The translations under genes and the position numbers were made by a program. Under the pieces are notes generated by a model. It did not search any database, had not been told where the DNA came from, and worked only from the letters and a program-made list of their open reading frames with translations. From Verrucomicrobiales bacterium (GTDB taxonomy: Bacteria; Verrucomicrobiota; Verrucomicrobiia; Verrucomicrobiales; SLCJ01): 64,000 bases of DNA. Numbering within the stretch: the first letter of the stretch is position 1; every line of letters begins with the position of its first letter. Below, one piece after another: positions 8,986 through 16,428 of the stretch. The stretch lies in contig JAGXGH010000085.1 of the NCBI GenBank assembly GCA_024636835.1, positions 24,298 to 88,297 of the forward strand. The letters run 5' to 3'.

Positions 8986-9245
8986 CAGTCCGACCACGAC
9001 AGTCATCGCGGTCAGACCAATCTTCCCGACCTCGCCATACGCGTCGGCGAATGGAAGCTTCTCTGTGACTACGACGGCTCGAACCCGCGCCTCCACAAGC
9101 TCAGCGCCGATCCCAGCGAAAAAACAATCTCGCCGCAAGGTAACCTGAACGGGTCAAAGAACTCACCGTCCAGCTTCTCGAGTGGCACGCCACTCTTCCT
9201 CCTGAGAACGGCCCCAAACTCGAAAAACCCAAAGCCAAGAATCCC
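8986..9245 (+). pseudogene. C-terminal remnant of a sulfatase, frameshifted
   Basis: From about 8986 the frame reads SDHDSHRGQTNLPDLAIRVG and then EWKLLCDYDGSNPRLHKL, the typical end of a formylglycine-type arylsulfatase. Near 9120-9140 the similarity jumps to another frame that reads ERVKELTVQLLEWHATLPPENG and a Lys/Pro-rich tail, so the copy has a frameshift. A TAG at 8983-8985 interrupts the first frame upstream, and nothing of the N-terminal half (no C-x-P-x-R motif) is visible. The second frame runs in phase straight into the ATG of the GH2 gene at 9246. Sulfatases often neighbour GH2 enzymes in polysaccharide clusters. The assignment rests on motif memory, not on a search. Confidence 0.6.
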
Positions 9246-12230
9246 ATGATCCTGCCATCCTCCATCACCCGCCACCTGCTCCGCGTCATTGCGTTGATAC
9301 TTGCCTCGTCCGGACTGCAGGCCGCTGAAACGTCGCCCCGCCGCACCCTCAATCTCAATCCTGACTGGCGGTTTATCCGCGATGATGTTCCAGCCGCCAC
9401 CAAACCGGATTTCGACGCATCTTCGTGGCAGGTGGTGAGTTGCCCTCACACCTGGAACGACATCGACACCTTCGATGATTTCGGCACCGGCGGTCACGTC
9501 GGGGAATCCAAACTCTGGACCGGAGTCGCCTGGTATCGCAAGGAATTCAGCCTACCGGCCAGTGACAAGGGAAAGCGGGTTTTCATCGAGTTCGAAGGCG
9601 TTCGCCAGATCGCCGAGGTCTATCTGAACGGCGTGCGCCTCGGGGAAAACAAGACCGGGTTCATCCCATTCGGATTTGACCTCACATCCCATTTCAGATT
9701 CGGGGCACCCAATGTGCTAGTGGTCCGTGCCGACAACCGCTTCGCCAATCATTTCAAAGGCGTCACCCCGTGGCATCATCCGAACTGGCACCCGCCCCAT
9801 GGCGGCATCTATCGAAACGTCCGCCTGCACGTCACCGATCCGCTTCATGTCACCCTGCCGCTCTATGCCAACCTCCAGACCGAAGGCATTTACGCGCGCA
9901 CCGAGTCGCTCACGAAGGAGCTCGCACGCGTCACGATCAGTGCCGAGATTGAGAATTCCAGCGCCGAGGATAGTGACGGCATGGTCGAATTCTCCATCAT
10001 CGACCGCGATGGCAAGGTGGTCGGCAGCACCAAGAGCCGTGCCGGTATCACCGCGGGTGACCGACGGAAAATCACGGCCACCGTCGATATCGCGGCCCCT
10101 CATTTGTGGGAACCCGGCTATCCTTACGTCTATCAGGTCCGTGTCGCCGTCAGCTCTGGCGATTCCTTGCGGGATGTGGCCACCACCGCCTTTGGCATTC
10201 GGAATTTCCGCTTCGATGTCGCCACCGGTTTCTGGATGAACGGGCATCCCCTCAAGCTGCACGGCTGGGGCCAAAAACCCACCCAGGGATGGGCCGGCCT
10301 CGGTGCCGCACTACCCGACTGGCTCCAGGATTTCACGATGCGCATGATGAAGGATGCCGGAGGCAATCTCATCCGCTGGGGACACAGCGCGGGCTCGGGC
10401 TCAGCCGTCGCCATGGGCGACAAGTATGGTTTTGTCACCCTCATGCCCGGCGTCGACGGCGAGCGCGATTGCACTGGCGAAGCCTGGGAGATCCGGAAAA
10501 ACGCTTTCCGAGACATGATCATCTACTTCCGGAACCATCCTTCGATCTGCGTTTGGGAAGGCGGAAACTACAACATCAGCCCGGCACACACCAAGGAACT
10601 CCGCGACATCACTCGGCAGTGGGATCCTGATGGCCGCCGCTACTTCGGCTTCCGCATGGCCACTCCAGGCATGCTGCCTTACATCGATCTGGAGCTTGGC
10701 ACCGTCGGACGCACCCGCGCCCTGCCATCACTTCCCGTGGTCGAAACGGAATACGATCGTACCGAGACACCACGCCGCGTCTGGGACGAGTTTTCCCCAC
10801 CCGATTTCGGACACCTCGGGAAACGCGAGAAGGAGAACACCTACAATCTCGACTCCGAAGGATTCGCCCTCAAAGCCATCAAGGAGTGGTGGGAGCTCTT
10901 CGGTTCCAAACCCGAACATTCGGGCGGTGCCAACTGGATTTTCTCCGACGGTACCCACGGCAGCCGCCAGGTCACCGACGTGGCCCGCGCCACCGGCGAA
11001 GTGGATGCCGTGCGACTACCCAAGGAGGCCTACTGGGCACTGCGCGCCACCTGGTTGGACGAACCGGTCGTGCACTTGATAGGGCACTGGTCCTATCCCC
11101 GCGGAACGGTCAAACCCATGTATGCCGTCGCCCGCGCCGATGCCGCCGAGTTGTTTGTGAACGGCAAGAGTATGGGCAAGGGCAAACGCAGCCTGGACAC
11201 CTTGTTCACCTGGGAAAATGTGGCCTATCAACCCGGGGAAATCCGCGTCGTCGCCTATCGGAACGGCCGGGAGATCGCCAGCCAAAGCAAGCAATCGGCC
11301 GGCGAGCCTGCCGCTCTCAAGCTCACCCCGATCACCGCTCCCGGCGGGTGGCGCGCCGATGGCTCGGATGTGGCTCTCATCGACGTGGAAGTGGTGGATG
11401 CCAAAGGCCGCCGCTGCCCGACCGACCAAGGCCGCGTGGATTTCAAGATCTCGGGCCCCGGCATCTGGCGCGGCAGCTATAACAGCGGGAAGGAAAACAG
11501 CACCAACCACCTGTTCTTCGATACGGAATGCGGCATCAATCGTGCCAGTGTCCGCTCCACCCTGGAAGCAGGAGAGGTAACCATCACCGCCCGTCGCGAT
11601 GGCATTAAATCCACGACTCTGAAACTGACGTCCTCCCCGATCACTCTCCAAGAAGGCCTCAGCGAGCAAGCTCCGGCGGTCTATGACGTCACTCTCCCGC
11701 CCAGACCCGACATCGATGGCAGCGCGCTCGCCGCACTTGCGGTATCGAGGGCGGCACCCACCGTCAGGGAAGTTCCCCAAATTGCGAGCGACCGCATGTT
11801 CTCCACTTTCGCCTACACTGGCAACGGAGCAGGTGGCGTTGAGGACATCCCGAAGGTCAATGCCTTGGCCTACTCCGACGACGCGCTGCTCTACCTCAAG
11901 AAGATTCCGAAGTCGCTTGCTGGTGCCCGGATCATCCGCACCGCCAATGGCGACCGCAATTACTGGGCGAACGACTACATTGTGGCAACGGCCGCCCGCG
12001 ACCTCGACCTCTATGTCGCCCATGACTCGAAGGCACCGCTTCCCAAGTGGTTGAAATCCTATCGCAAGACCGGCGATCGAGTCGTCGTGAATGGGAGAAC
12101 TCTTCGACTATTTGTGAAACGTCTCAAGAAAGACCAAAGCCTGCGGATCCCCGGTAATGTGGACCAAGGCCAAAAAGCTGGATCAGCGCTCAATCTGATT
12201 CTATTCTCAAAGGCCGTGACCTCACTCTGA
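9246..12230 (+). CDS. Secreted glycoside hydrolase family 2 protein
   Basis: 994 residues with an N-terminal signal peptide ending near LASSGLQAAE. The GH2 sugar-binding domain (residues about 35-190; GVAWYRKEF, FEGVRQIAEVYLNG) is followed by an immunoglobulin-like domain, a TIM barrel (about 315-540) and DUF4982-like and Ig-like domains (VNGKSMGKGKR near 640). It should cleave a beta-linked sugar in the periplasm or outside. The acid/base position is odd: the canonical GNE reads GGNY (N441-Y442), with a glutamate at 438 instead; E500 or E502 in VVETEYDRT may be the nucleophile. It is plus-stranded in a minus-strand region and looks more GC-rich than its neighbours, with a sulfatase remnant abutting its start, which suggests acquisition. 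The substrate is unknown. Confidence 0.85.
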   Translation: MILPSSITRHLLRVIALILASSGLQAAETSPRRTLNLNPDWRFIRDDVPAATKPDFDASSWQVVSCPHTWNDIDTFDDFGTGGHVGESKLWTGVAWYRKEFSLPASDKGKRVFIEFEGVRQIAEVYLNGVRLGENKTGFIPFGFDLTSHFRFGAPNVLVVRADNRFANHFKGVTPWHHPNWHPPHGGIYRNVRLHVTDPLHVTLPLYANLQTEGIYARTESLTKELARVTISAEIENSSAEDSDGMVEFSIIDRDGKVVGSTKSRAGITAGDRRKITATVDIAAPHLWEPGYPYVYQVRVAVSSGDSLRDVATTAFGIRNFRFDVATGFWMNGHPLKLHGWGQKPTQGWAGLGAALPDWLQDFTMRMMKDAGGNLIRWGHSAGSGSAVAMGDKYGFVTLMPGVDGERDCTGEAWEIRKNAFRDMIIYFRNHPSICVWEGGNYNISPAHTKELRDITRQWDPDGRRYFGFRMATPGMLPYIDLELGTVGRTRALPSLPVVETEYDRTETPRRVWDEFSPPDFGHLGKREKENTYNLDSEGFALKAIKEWWELFGSKPEHSGGANWIFSDGTHGSRQVTDVARATGEVDAVRLPKEAYWALRATWLDEPVVHLIGHWSYPRGTVKPMYAVARADAAELFVNGKSMGKGKRSLDTLFTWENVAYQPGEIRVVAYRNGREIASQSKQSAGEPAALKLTPITAPGGWRADGSDVALIDVEVVDAKGRRCPTDQGRVDFKISGPGIWRGSYNSGKENSTNHLFFDTECGINRASVRSTLEAGEVTITARRDGIKSTTLKLTSSPITLQEGLSEQAPAVYDVTLPPRPDIDGSALAALAVSRAAPTVREVPQIASDRMFSTFAYTGNGAGGVEDIPKVNALAYSDDALLYLKKIPKSLAGARIIRTANGDRNYWANDYIVATAARDLDLYVAHDSKAPLPKWLKSYRKTGDRVVVNGRTLRLFVKRLKKDQSLRIPGNVDQGQKAGSALNLILFSKAVTSL

Positions 12231-12496
12231 CGAATACCAACGAATACCGCTCCGGTAGCTAAGCCCCTATCTTCCCAAAGAATTAGAGCAAGAATTCAAA
12301 GAATTAGAAAAGAATTAGGACATTCATAGATTGAGGTTGACGAGCTTAGGTTTCATGTGTTCATGTGAGCACTGCGGCAGTGGCGAGGTCTTCAATAGTT
12401 CCAGAAAGCGGTGCAGGTGTGTTCCATTGCATTTGACTACGCTCCTCTCCGTCTATGCAGAGTCCGGTCTCCTCCTCCGGAGACCGATGTGAGTAT
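12231..12496. other. Gene-free stretch with hairpins after the GH2 gene
   Basis: No credible gene. The stretch holds A-rich repeats of AAAGAATTAG and AAGAATTC type near 12279-12320 and a perfect inverted repeat CGGTCTCC / GGAGACCG at 12465-12486. A second palindrome, GCCGAA-AA-TTCGGC, lies at 12498-12511, at the edge of the transposase remnant. Neither hairpin is followed by a T-run, so they are not simple terminators. Confidence 0.4.
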
Positions 12497-12720
12497 TGCC
12501 GAAAATTCGGCATGGCGTTGGTCGTTGTGTTAGGCGCTCCTGGTTATGTGGGGTAGATCCCTACAACAGCAAGGATTACAGCCATTGAAAACAGTGGGTG
12601 CGCAATAGACTCGAACAACTCGCCGGCATCTTCGCGGTGGAGGGTTATGGTTCGCTATTTCAGCGGATAGCGGGGAGGCGTGGTCGCTTGGCGGAGATGG
12701 CGAAAAGGGCTGGAAGAAAG
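12497..12720 (+). pseudogene. Decayed Y1 (IS200-like) transposase fragment
   Basis: In one plus-strand frame the DNA reads GRCVRRSWLCGVDPYNSKDY, then SH, an in-frame TGA (12586-12588), then KQWVRNRLEQLAGIFAVEGYG. This closely follows the start of REP-associated Y1 transposases (CVRRAFLCG ... HRRQW ... LAGIFAID). The expected histidine pair (HxH) and catalytic tyrosine that should follow are missing; after about 12650 the similarity is lost and the frames decay up to about 12950. The hairpins just upstream would fit a REP-type mobile unit. Recognition is from motif memory; the exact ends are uncertain. Confidence 0.5.
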
Positions 12721-13013
12721 TGGTTTTGTCGAGGGAGTGGTGCGAGCGCGTTCTACGCGACCGAACCGCCTGGTAAGCAACAAGCAGAGCTTACCGGATA
12801 AGCTGGAGAAGGTTGCCTTGGGCTAGAAGCTAGAAGAGGTAAAGGCAGGGAAGAATCATGCCCTTTTGGAGGCGATTTGGGCGAGATTGGAGGGTTTACG
12901 GGGAAGTGGGTGAATATGCAGCGGGGGGAGTGGCTCTTTTGAGGGCAGCGAGGGTGATTATCGAGGGAATTGGCTTTCAGTCTGAAGGGTAAGCCTTGAT
13001 CATCCAGTAAAGA
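12721..13013. other. Degenerate non-coding stretch
   Basis: No intact gene. Short frames with interruptions (for example helical text around 12805-12900 broken by stops) suggest further decay of the upstream transposase copy or of another inserted gene. I see no RNA gene or terminator here. Confidence 0.35.
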
Positions 13014-13157
13014 TTATTGGGTGTCCTTGTGGTATTTTGTGGTGTGTGGTGATCCGCCTTCGTTGTGTTTGGCGATTCTCGCGCGGAGGTCCGATGTGCA
13101 GCCGATGTAGGTTTGAGCGTGATCGCTCAGGCTGCGTAGCAGGTAGACGTAGTGCAT
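13014..13157 (-). pseudogene. Truncated GIY-YIG nuclease-like protein
   Basis: An ATG at 13157 opens a 47-residue frame MHYVYLLRSLSDHAQTYIGC, continuing TSDLRARIAKHNEGG and HTTKYHKDTQ before TAA at 13014-13016. The YVYLL, TYIG and R-x-x-x-H-N-x-G elements are the N-terminal half of small GIY-YIG proteins (normally 80-100 residues). The second half, including the catalytic glutamate region, is missing, so it is a fragment. It lies between hairpin repeats downstream of tmRNA and may be a relic of a mobile unit. Confidence 0.6.
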
Positions 13158-13159
13158 GG

Positions 13160-13285
13160 GTAATGGCGGGGGTGAGGTGAATGCCCGCCGTCGCTGCTGC
13201 GGAGCTATGGCGCGCAGCCTTCGGCAAGGCTACGTCCGTCAGCCAGACAAGCTGGCTTGCCAGCCGAAGCCTTGGCGAAGGCTGG
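13160..13285. repeat. Cluster of inverted repeats abutting the tmRNA 3' end
   Basis: Several related hairpins lie in a row. The clearest is at 13260-13285: CCAGCC-GAA-GCC-TT-GGC-GAA-GGCTGG, a near-symmetric stem with opposed GAA bulges. Next to it, around 13230-13260, AGCCAG..CTGGCT forms another stem, and CAGCCTTCGGCAAGGCTACG near 13215-13235 repeats part of the first. The last hairpin overlaps the CCA end of tmRNA by three bases. There is no T-run, so termination by these stems is doubtful; a REP-like or mobile origin is more likely. Confidence 0.55.
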
Positions 13286-13638
13286 TGGAGGCGAGGGGAG
13301 TCGAACCCCTGTCCTGATGGCTTTCCAAGTGAGCGTCTACATGCATAGCCAATCGGGAAGTTTAAGACCTGGTTAGCCGATTGGCGATTCACTGGGTCCG
13401 ATCACTCATTGTGTCTCATTCCTCGACCGGAGTGCACGGCGTTGGAACCAGCCTGTTGATTTGTCGTCTGACCGCTTAACAGGCGTAGGCGGTCAGACGT
13501 AGGCTGTCAATTAAGCAGCCAATGCGTATTCGTTAGAATCTGCAATTAGTTTTTTGAACGGCTTTTTTACGAGGCCAACCGATCAACCTCGACATGCGAC
13601 CCACTCATCTAGCAATCAGTCGAAGCCAGAACGCCCCC
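13283..13638 (-). ncRNA. ssrA: Transfer-messenger RNA
   Basis: About 356 nt. The 5' end GGGGGCGTTCTGGCTTCGAC (from 13638) pairs with the 3' end CGCCTCC-ACCA, closing a 7-bp acceptor stem with one G-U pair; CCA is encoded. The 3' part has a T-arm with GGTTCGACTCC. The resume codon GCA begins the tag ADSNEYALAA followed by TAA (around 13507-13539), ending in the canonical ALAA degron. It rescues stalled ribosomes with SmpB. It is a one-piece tmRNA with the usual pseudoknot-rich middle. The 5' end is within 1-2 bases; the promoter is not evident. Confidence 0.95.
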
Positions 13639-13688
13639 ACGTATGCCTTATGAGCAAGAAACTCATAATACCACGTATAATGGAAAAA

Positions 13689-14189
13689 TCAAGGATCGTC
13701 GGTGGTTTCGACGATCGTTGGTTCGTCGGCGATTTTGCGAGCTTCGAGGATGACGATATCTTCGCTGTTTGGAGGCATCCTCGTGATACGCAATTTTTGC
13801 GGGGTGAGGAGAACTTGTCTGAGGCTTCCACCTTCTGTGGACGATGCGAGCATGCCTTCTACGGTTCGCACTTGGCTCTTTTCGTCGGTGAGGATGATGC
13901 GAGTGCCGGATTGGTAGACGGGGTAGTAGATGCGTTCGAGAGGCGCTTCTACCCGGGCGAGTCCGATGCGGCTACCGTCAGAGAACACCAAATAGTCAAA
14001 GGGTTCGACGGGTGTGGAAACAACTTTGCCGTTCGAGACCCGCCACATGGACTCGACACGATAGATGCCGAGCGCTTGAAGCGGGATAGCGACACGCAGT
14101 GGCATGACGACATCTTTGTTCTCTTGCGCTTGAGCAGGGAGAGGAAGGAGTGCGAGCAGTGCAATGAGAGCTATGCCGGAACGTAACAC
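13689..14189 (-). CDS. Secreted protein of the pilus locus, function unknown
   Basis: 166 residues with a signal peptide (MLRSGIALIALLALLPLPAQA-Q). The mature part is small, beta-rich and has no cysteines or repeats that I recognise; it contains ALGIYRVESMWRVSNGKVVS and IYYPVYQSGTRIILTDEKS. It is the last protein gene of the leftward pilus operon, 49 bases after the pilin stop, and tmRNA begins 51 bases beyond it. The position suggests a periplasmic or outer-membrane accessory of the pilus, for example a pilotin or assembly factor. That is inference from context. Confidence 0.75.
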   Translation of the reverse strand: MLRSGIALIALLALLPLPAQAQENKDVVMPLRVAIPLQALGIYRVESMWRVSNGKVVSTPVEPFDYLVFSDGSRIGLARVEAPLERIYYPVYQSGTRIILTDEKSQVRTVEGMLASSTEGGSLRQVLLTPQKLRITRMPPNSEDIVILEARKIADEPTIVETTDDP

Positions 14190-14238
14190 GTGTTGAGGAT
14201 AGCAGAGCTTGGGACAGGTGGGAACAGTGAACTGTTGA

Positions 14239-14661
14239 CTATTTCATGCCGACATCCCAGAGAGAATCCGAAGTGCTGCCGGATGGGTCGTAGGGGGCGT
14301 CTTCCGTGCCGACGACGGGTGGCGACTTGGTGACGCAAATGTCTTTTAGTGATCCATCGAGAGCTTCTACCTTGGGGATAGTGGTTAGGTCATTCGGAAG
14401 GTAGGGGACAAGATCCTCGCCTTCGAGATCTGTGACTGCGGTGGTGGGATGATCAGCGAGGTAGGCTTTCTGCGCAATGTAGACAGCGCGTAGCGACTCA
14501 GAGGCGGTTTGGGCTTTTTTCCAATCGTTGAGTCCCATGCTGTAATTCACACCGAGACCGATGAGGGTGAGAAGAATGAGGATGACGACTGTCATTTCGA
14601 TGAGGGTGAAGCCAATGCGGCGGTGCTGCTTGAAAGCTTGCGGATGATGGGGGATTTTCAT
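14239..14661 (-). CDS. Type IV pilin-like protein
   Basis: 140 residues from the ATG at 14661. The class III leader ends in RRIG followed by FTLIEMTVVILILLTLIGLG, the classic prepilin peptidase site (G|F, Glu at +5) and hydrophobic spine. A globular domain follows, including AQKAYLADHPTTA and two cysteine-free loops; the C-terminus is DSLWDVGMK. It follows a single-TM gene with a 14-base gap. It may be the major pilin or a minor pilin; a second pilin-like gene lies at 23959-24387. A longer frame starting at 14751 would only add a basic, implausible N-terminus. Confidence 0.85.
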   Translation of the reverse strand: MKIPHHPQAFKQHRRIGFTLIEMTVVILILLTLIGLGVNYSMGLNDWKKAQTASESLRAVYIAQKAYLADHPTTAVTDLEGEDLVPYLPNDLTTIPKVEALDGSLKDICVTKSPPVVGTEDAPYDPSGSTSDSLWDVGMK

Positions 14662-14675
14662 AGTGCTGCGTGGGC

Positions 14676-15176
14676 TTAGTTTTGGGTTCCGGATTCGCGG
14701 ATGGTTTCTGTGGCTCCGGAGTCGCCGCCGCCGCCGAAGAATCCTTGCCAAGTATCGATAGCAGCATCTTTGAATTTTTCGCCAATGGGAACAACGAACT
14801 CGTGGAAGTATTCGATCAGGATATTTGGGAAGAAAATAACAACAGTGAACACGAATGCGGCGCCTAGTATGGAACCGAGTAGGTTGATCGTGAAGCTCTT
14901 GCCGCTAGGGTTTGAGAAGTAGCGAGCGGCCAGCCGCGAGCGGTGTTGCACACGGGTGGTGAAGGTTTGACTGTCTTTTTTGAGTGCGGAGAGAATGGAG
15001 TCGACTTCCTGTTGTCTACGCACGACCATTTGGTAGCGGTAGCGATTGTTGAGCGTTTGTGGAAGTTCGAGGAGTTTGATGCCTTTGGGTACGACGGGCG
15101 GTTCACGAACGGTCATGATTAATGTCTCGTTCACGAAGGTGTTCTGTAGCCAGCGATCTAACTTCGTTTGTTGCAT
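14676..15176 (-). CDS. Single-pass membrane protein of the pilus locus
   Basis: 166 residues. Residues 1-95 are soluble, helical and basic; one membrane span follows (SFTINLLGSILGAAFVFTVV, about 94-115), then a short tail with an amphipathic stretch and a Gly/Asp-rich end (GGGGDSGATE). There is no signal peptide. It is placed between the PilC-type platform protein (30-base gap) and the pilin gene, so a role in pilus assembly or regulation is likely. I do not recognise the family; it may be restricted to Verrucomicrobia. Confidence 0.7.
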   Translation of the reverse strand: MQQTKLDRWLQNTFVNETLIMTVREPPVVPKGIKLLELPQTLNNRYRYQMVVRRQQEVDSILSALKKDSQTFTTRVQHRSRLAARYFSNPSGKSFTINLLGSILGAAFVFTVVIFFPNILIEYFHEFVVPIGEKFKDAAIDTWQGFFGGGGDSGATETIRESGTQN

Positions 15177-15206
15177 TTGTGTGTGGCGACTGTTGGTCGT
15201 GGGGGA

Positions 15207-16388
15207 TTAAATGCCGGCCTTCATCATTTTCGGTCCCATCATGAAGATTGGCATAAATGTACCAATGAATACGGTAGCGATAAGAACAACGGCCACGATC
15301 ATGACAATGAATCCAAGGGTTTCGGTAAAGTCTTCAGTAGCTGCGCGGGTATCTTCCTCATACATCTCGGCAAGCATTTTAAGCTGGGTGTCGATAGACG
15401 CGGAACGCTCACCAATGAACAGCATGTGACCAACTTGAGGGTCGCAGGAGGTGTATTTGCGGAAGGCTTCCGAAACGGGTAAACCGGTCTCTTGGTATTT
15501 CTCTGCGGCAATGAGTAATTCATCGTGCATGGGTGTGCCTTTGACGCTCTTCGCTGCGGTGCTGATGGATTTAGCGAGGTTGATGCCATTCGAATGCAGC
15601 ATGTGCATGGTTCCTAGAAAGGTCATCTGACGCAGTCCCATGATCAGTCCCCGAAGGAGTCGCCATTTCGACATTGCCAAGGTGGTGATGAGGTTGCGCA
15701 ACTTGTTGGAGAAAACGATGGCGAGCACCATGACAATAATACCAAGAACGAAGTAAGGCCACACGGCTTGGGTGAAGTGACTCATGTGGAAGATGAGACG
15801 GGTGAATGCATCGGGATCTTGTTTCGCACCTTTGAGCATTCCTTCCACTTGTGGCACGATTTTTATCTGCGACATGATGAAGGCGAAGAGAAGAATTCCG
15901 ATGACACCGATAGGGACAGCGACGGCTTTACGCACCTTGACCTTGAATTCACGTGCGGTCTTGATGCGATGGGCAATAGCGGCAAAGGCTTCGTGGAGTT
16001 GGCCGGAGTCGGTACCAGCTTGGATCAGACCGATGGTGGTGTCGTCGAATAATTCGGTCTTTCGGAAGGCTTCATGTATGGGGATACCGGCGGCGATGTT
16101 GGTTTGGATAGAGAGGATTTTATCTGCCAATCCACGGTTGGTGACGCCGTGTGCGTAGTATTTGATTGCGTCGCCAGTGTTGATCTGCGAGCGCAGCATG
16201 GATCCCATGCCTCGGTAGAATTTGATTTGCTCCTTCTCGTTGAACTTGATGGTCTTTTCGTTCGAGATGAAGGATTTCTTCTTTGGCTTGTCCTGCGCTT
16301 TTTTGATACTGCCAACAGCTGGCGGAGCAATGCGTGATGCTGTTGCTGAACCATCGGAGTTAGGCTGGACTTGATCGAGAGGAGGCAT
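15207..16388 (-). CDS. pilC: Type IV pilus inner-membrane platform protein (PilC/GspF family)
   Basis: 393 residues with two GspF domains (about 65-190 and 265-390), each of four to five helices, and the three membrane spans typical of the family (about 165-185, 215-235, 365-390). Landmarks are FYRGMGSMLRSQINTGDAI, GTDSGQLHEAFAAIAHR and GERSASIDTQLKMLAEMYEED. The first 50 residues are a Pro/Ser/Lys-rich extension. The protein couples the PilB ATPase to pilus polymerisation. Its start lies 40 bases after the PilB stop on the same strand. Confidence 0.92.
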   Translation of the reverse strand: MPPLDQVQPNSDGSATASRIAPPAVGSIKKAQDKPKKKSFISNEKTIKFNEKEQIKFYRGMGSMLRSQINTGDAIKYYAHGVTNRGLADKILSIQTNIAAGIPIHEAFRKTELFDDTTIGLIQAGTDSGQLHEAFAAIAHRIKTAREFKVKVRKAVAVPIGVIGILLFAFIMSQIKIVPQVEGMLKGAKQDPDAFTRLIFHMSHFTQAVWPYFVLGIIVMVLAIVFSNKLRNLITTLAMSKWRLLRGLIMGLRQMTFLGTMHMLHSNGINLAKSISTAAKSVKGTPMHDELLIAAEKYQETGLPVSEAFRKYTSCDPQVGHMLFIGERSASIDTQLKMLAEMYEEDTRAATEDFTETLGFIVMIVAVVLIATVFIGTFMPIFMMGPKMMKAGI

Positions 16389-16428
16389 GACTTCTTGAAG
16401 TAGGGGGGTGGGATATCAAAGGTGTGAA

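Noticed and set aside
8807..9148. Open frame of 113 codons upstream of the GH2 gene
   Set aside because: Pro/Ser/Thr-rich text without domain features; its right part is the sulfatase remnant read in the wrong frame.
11016..12023. 335-codon minus-strand frame inside the GH2 gene
   Set aside because: Long antisense shadow caused by high GC third positions; no protein features.
12598..12801. 67-codon frame
   Set aside because: Part of the transposase remnant; lacks the upstream half and the catalytic residues.
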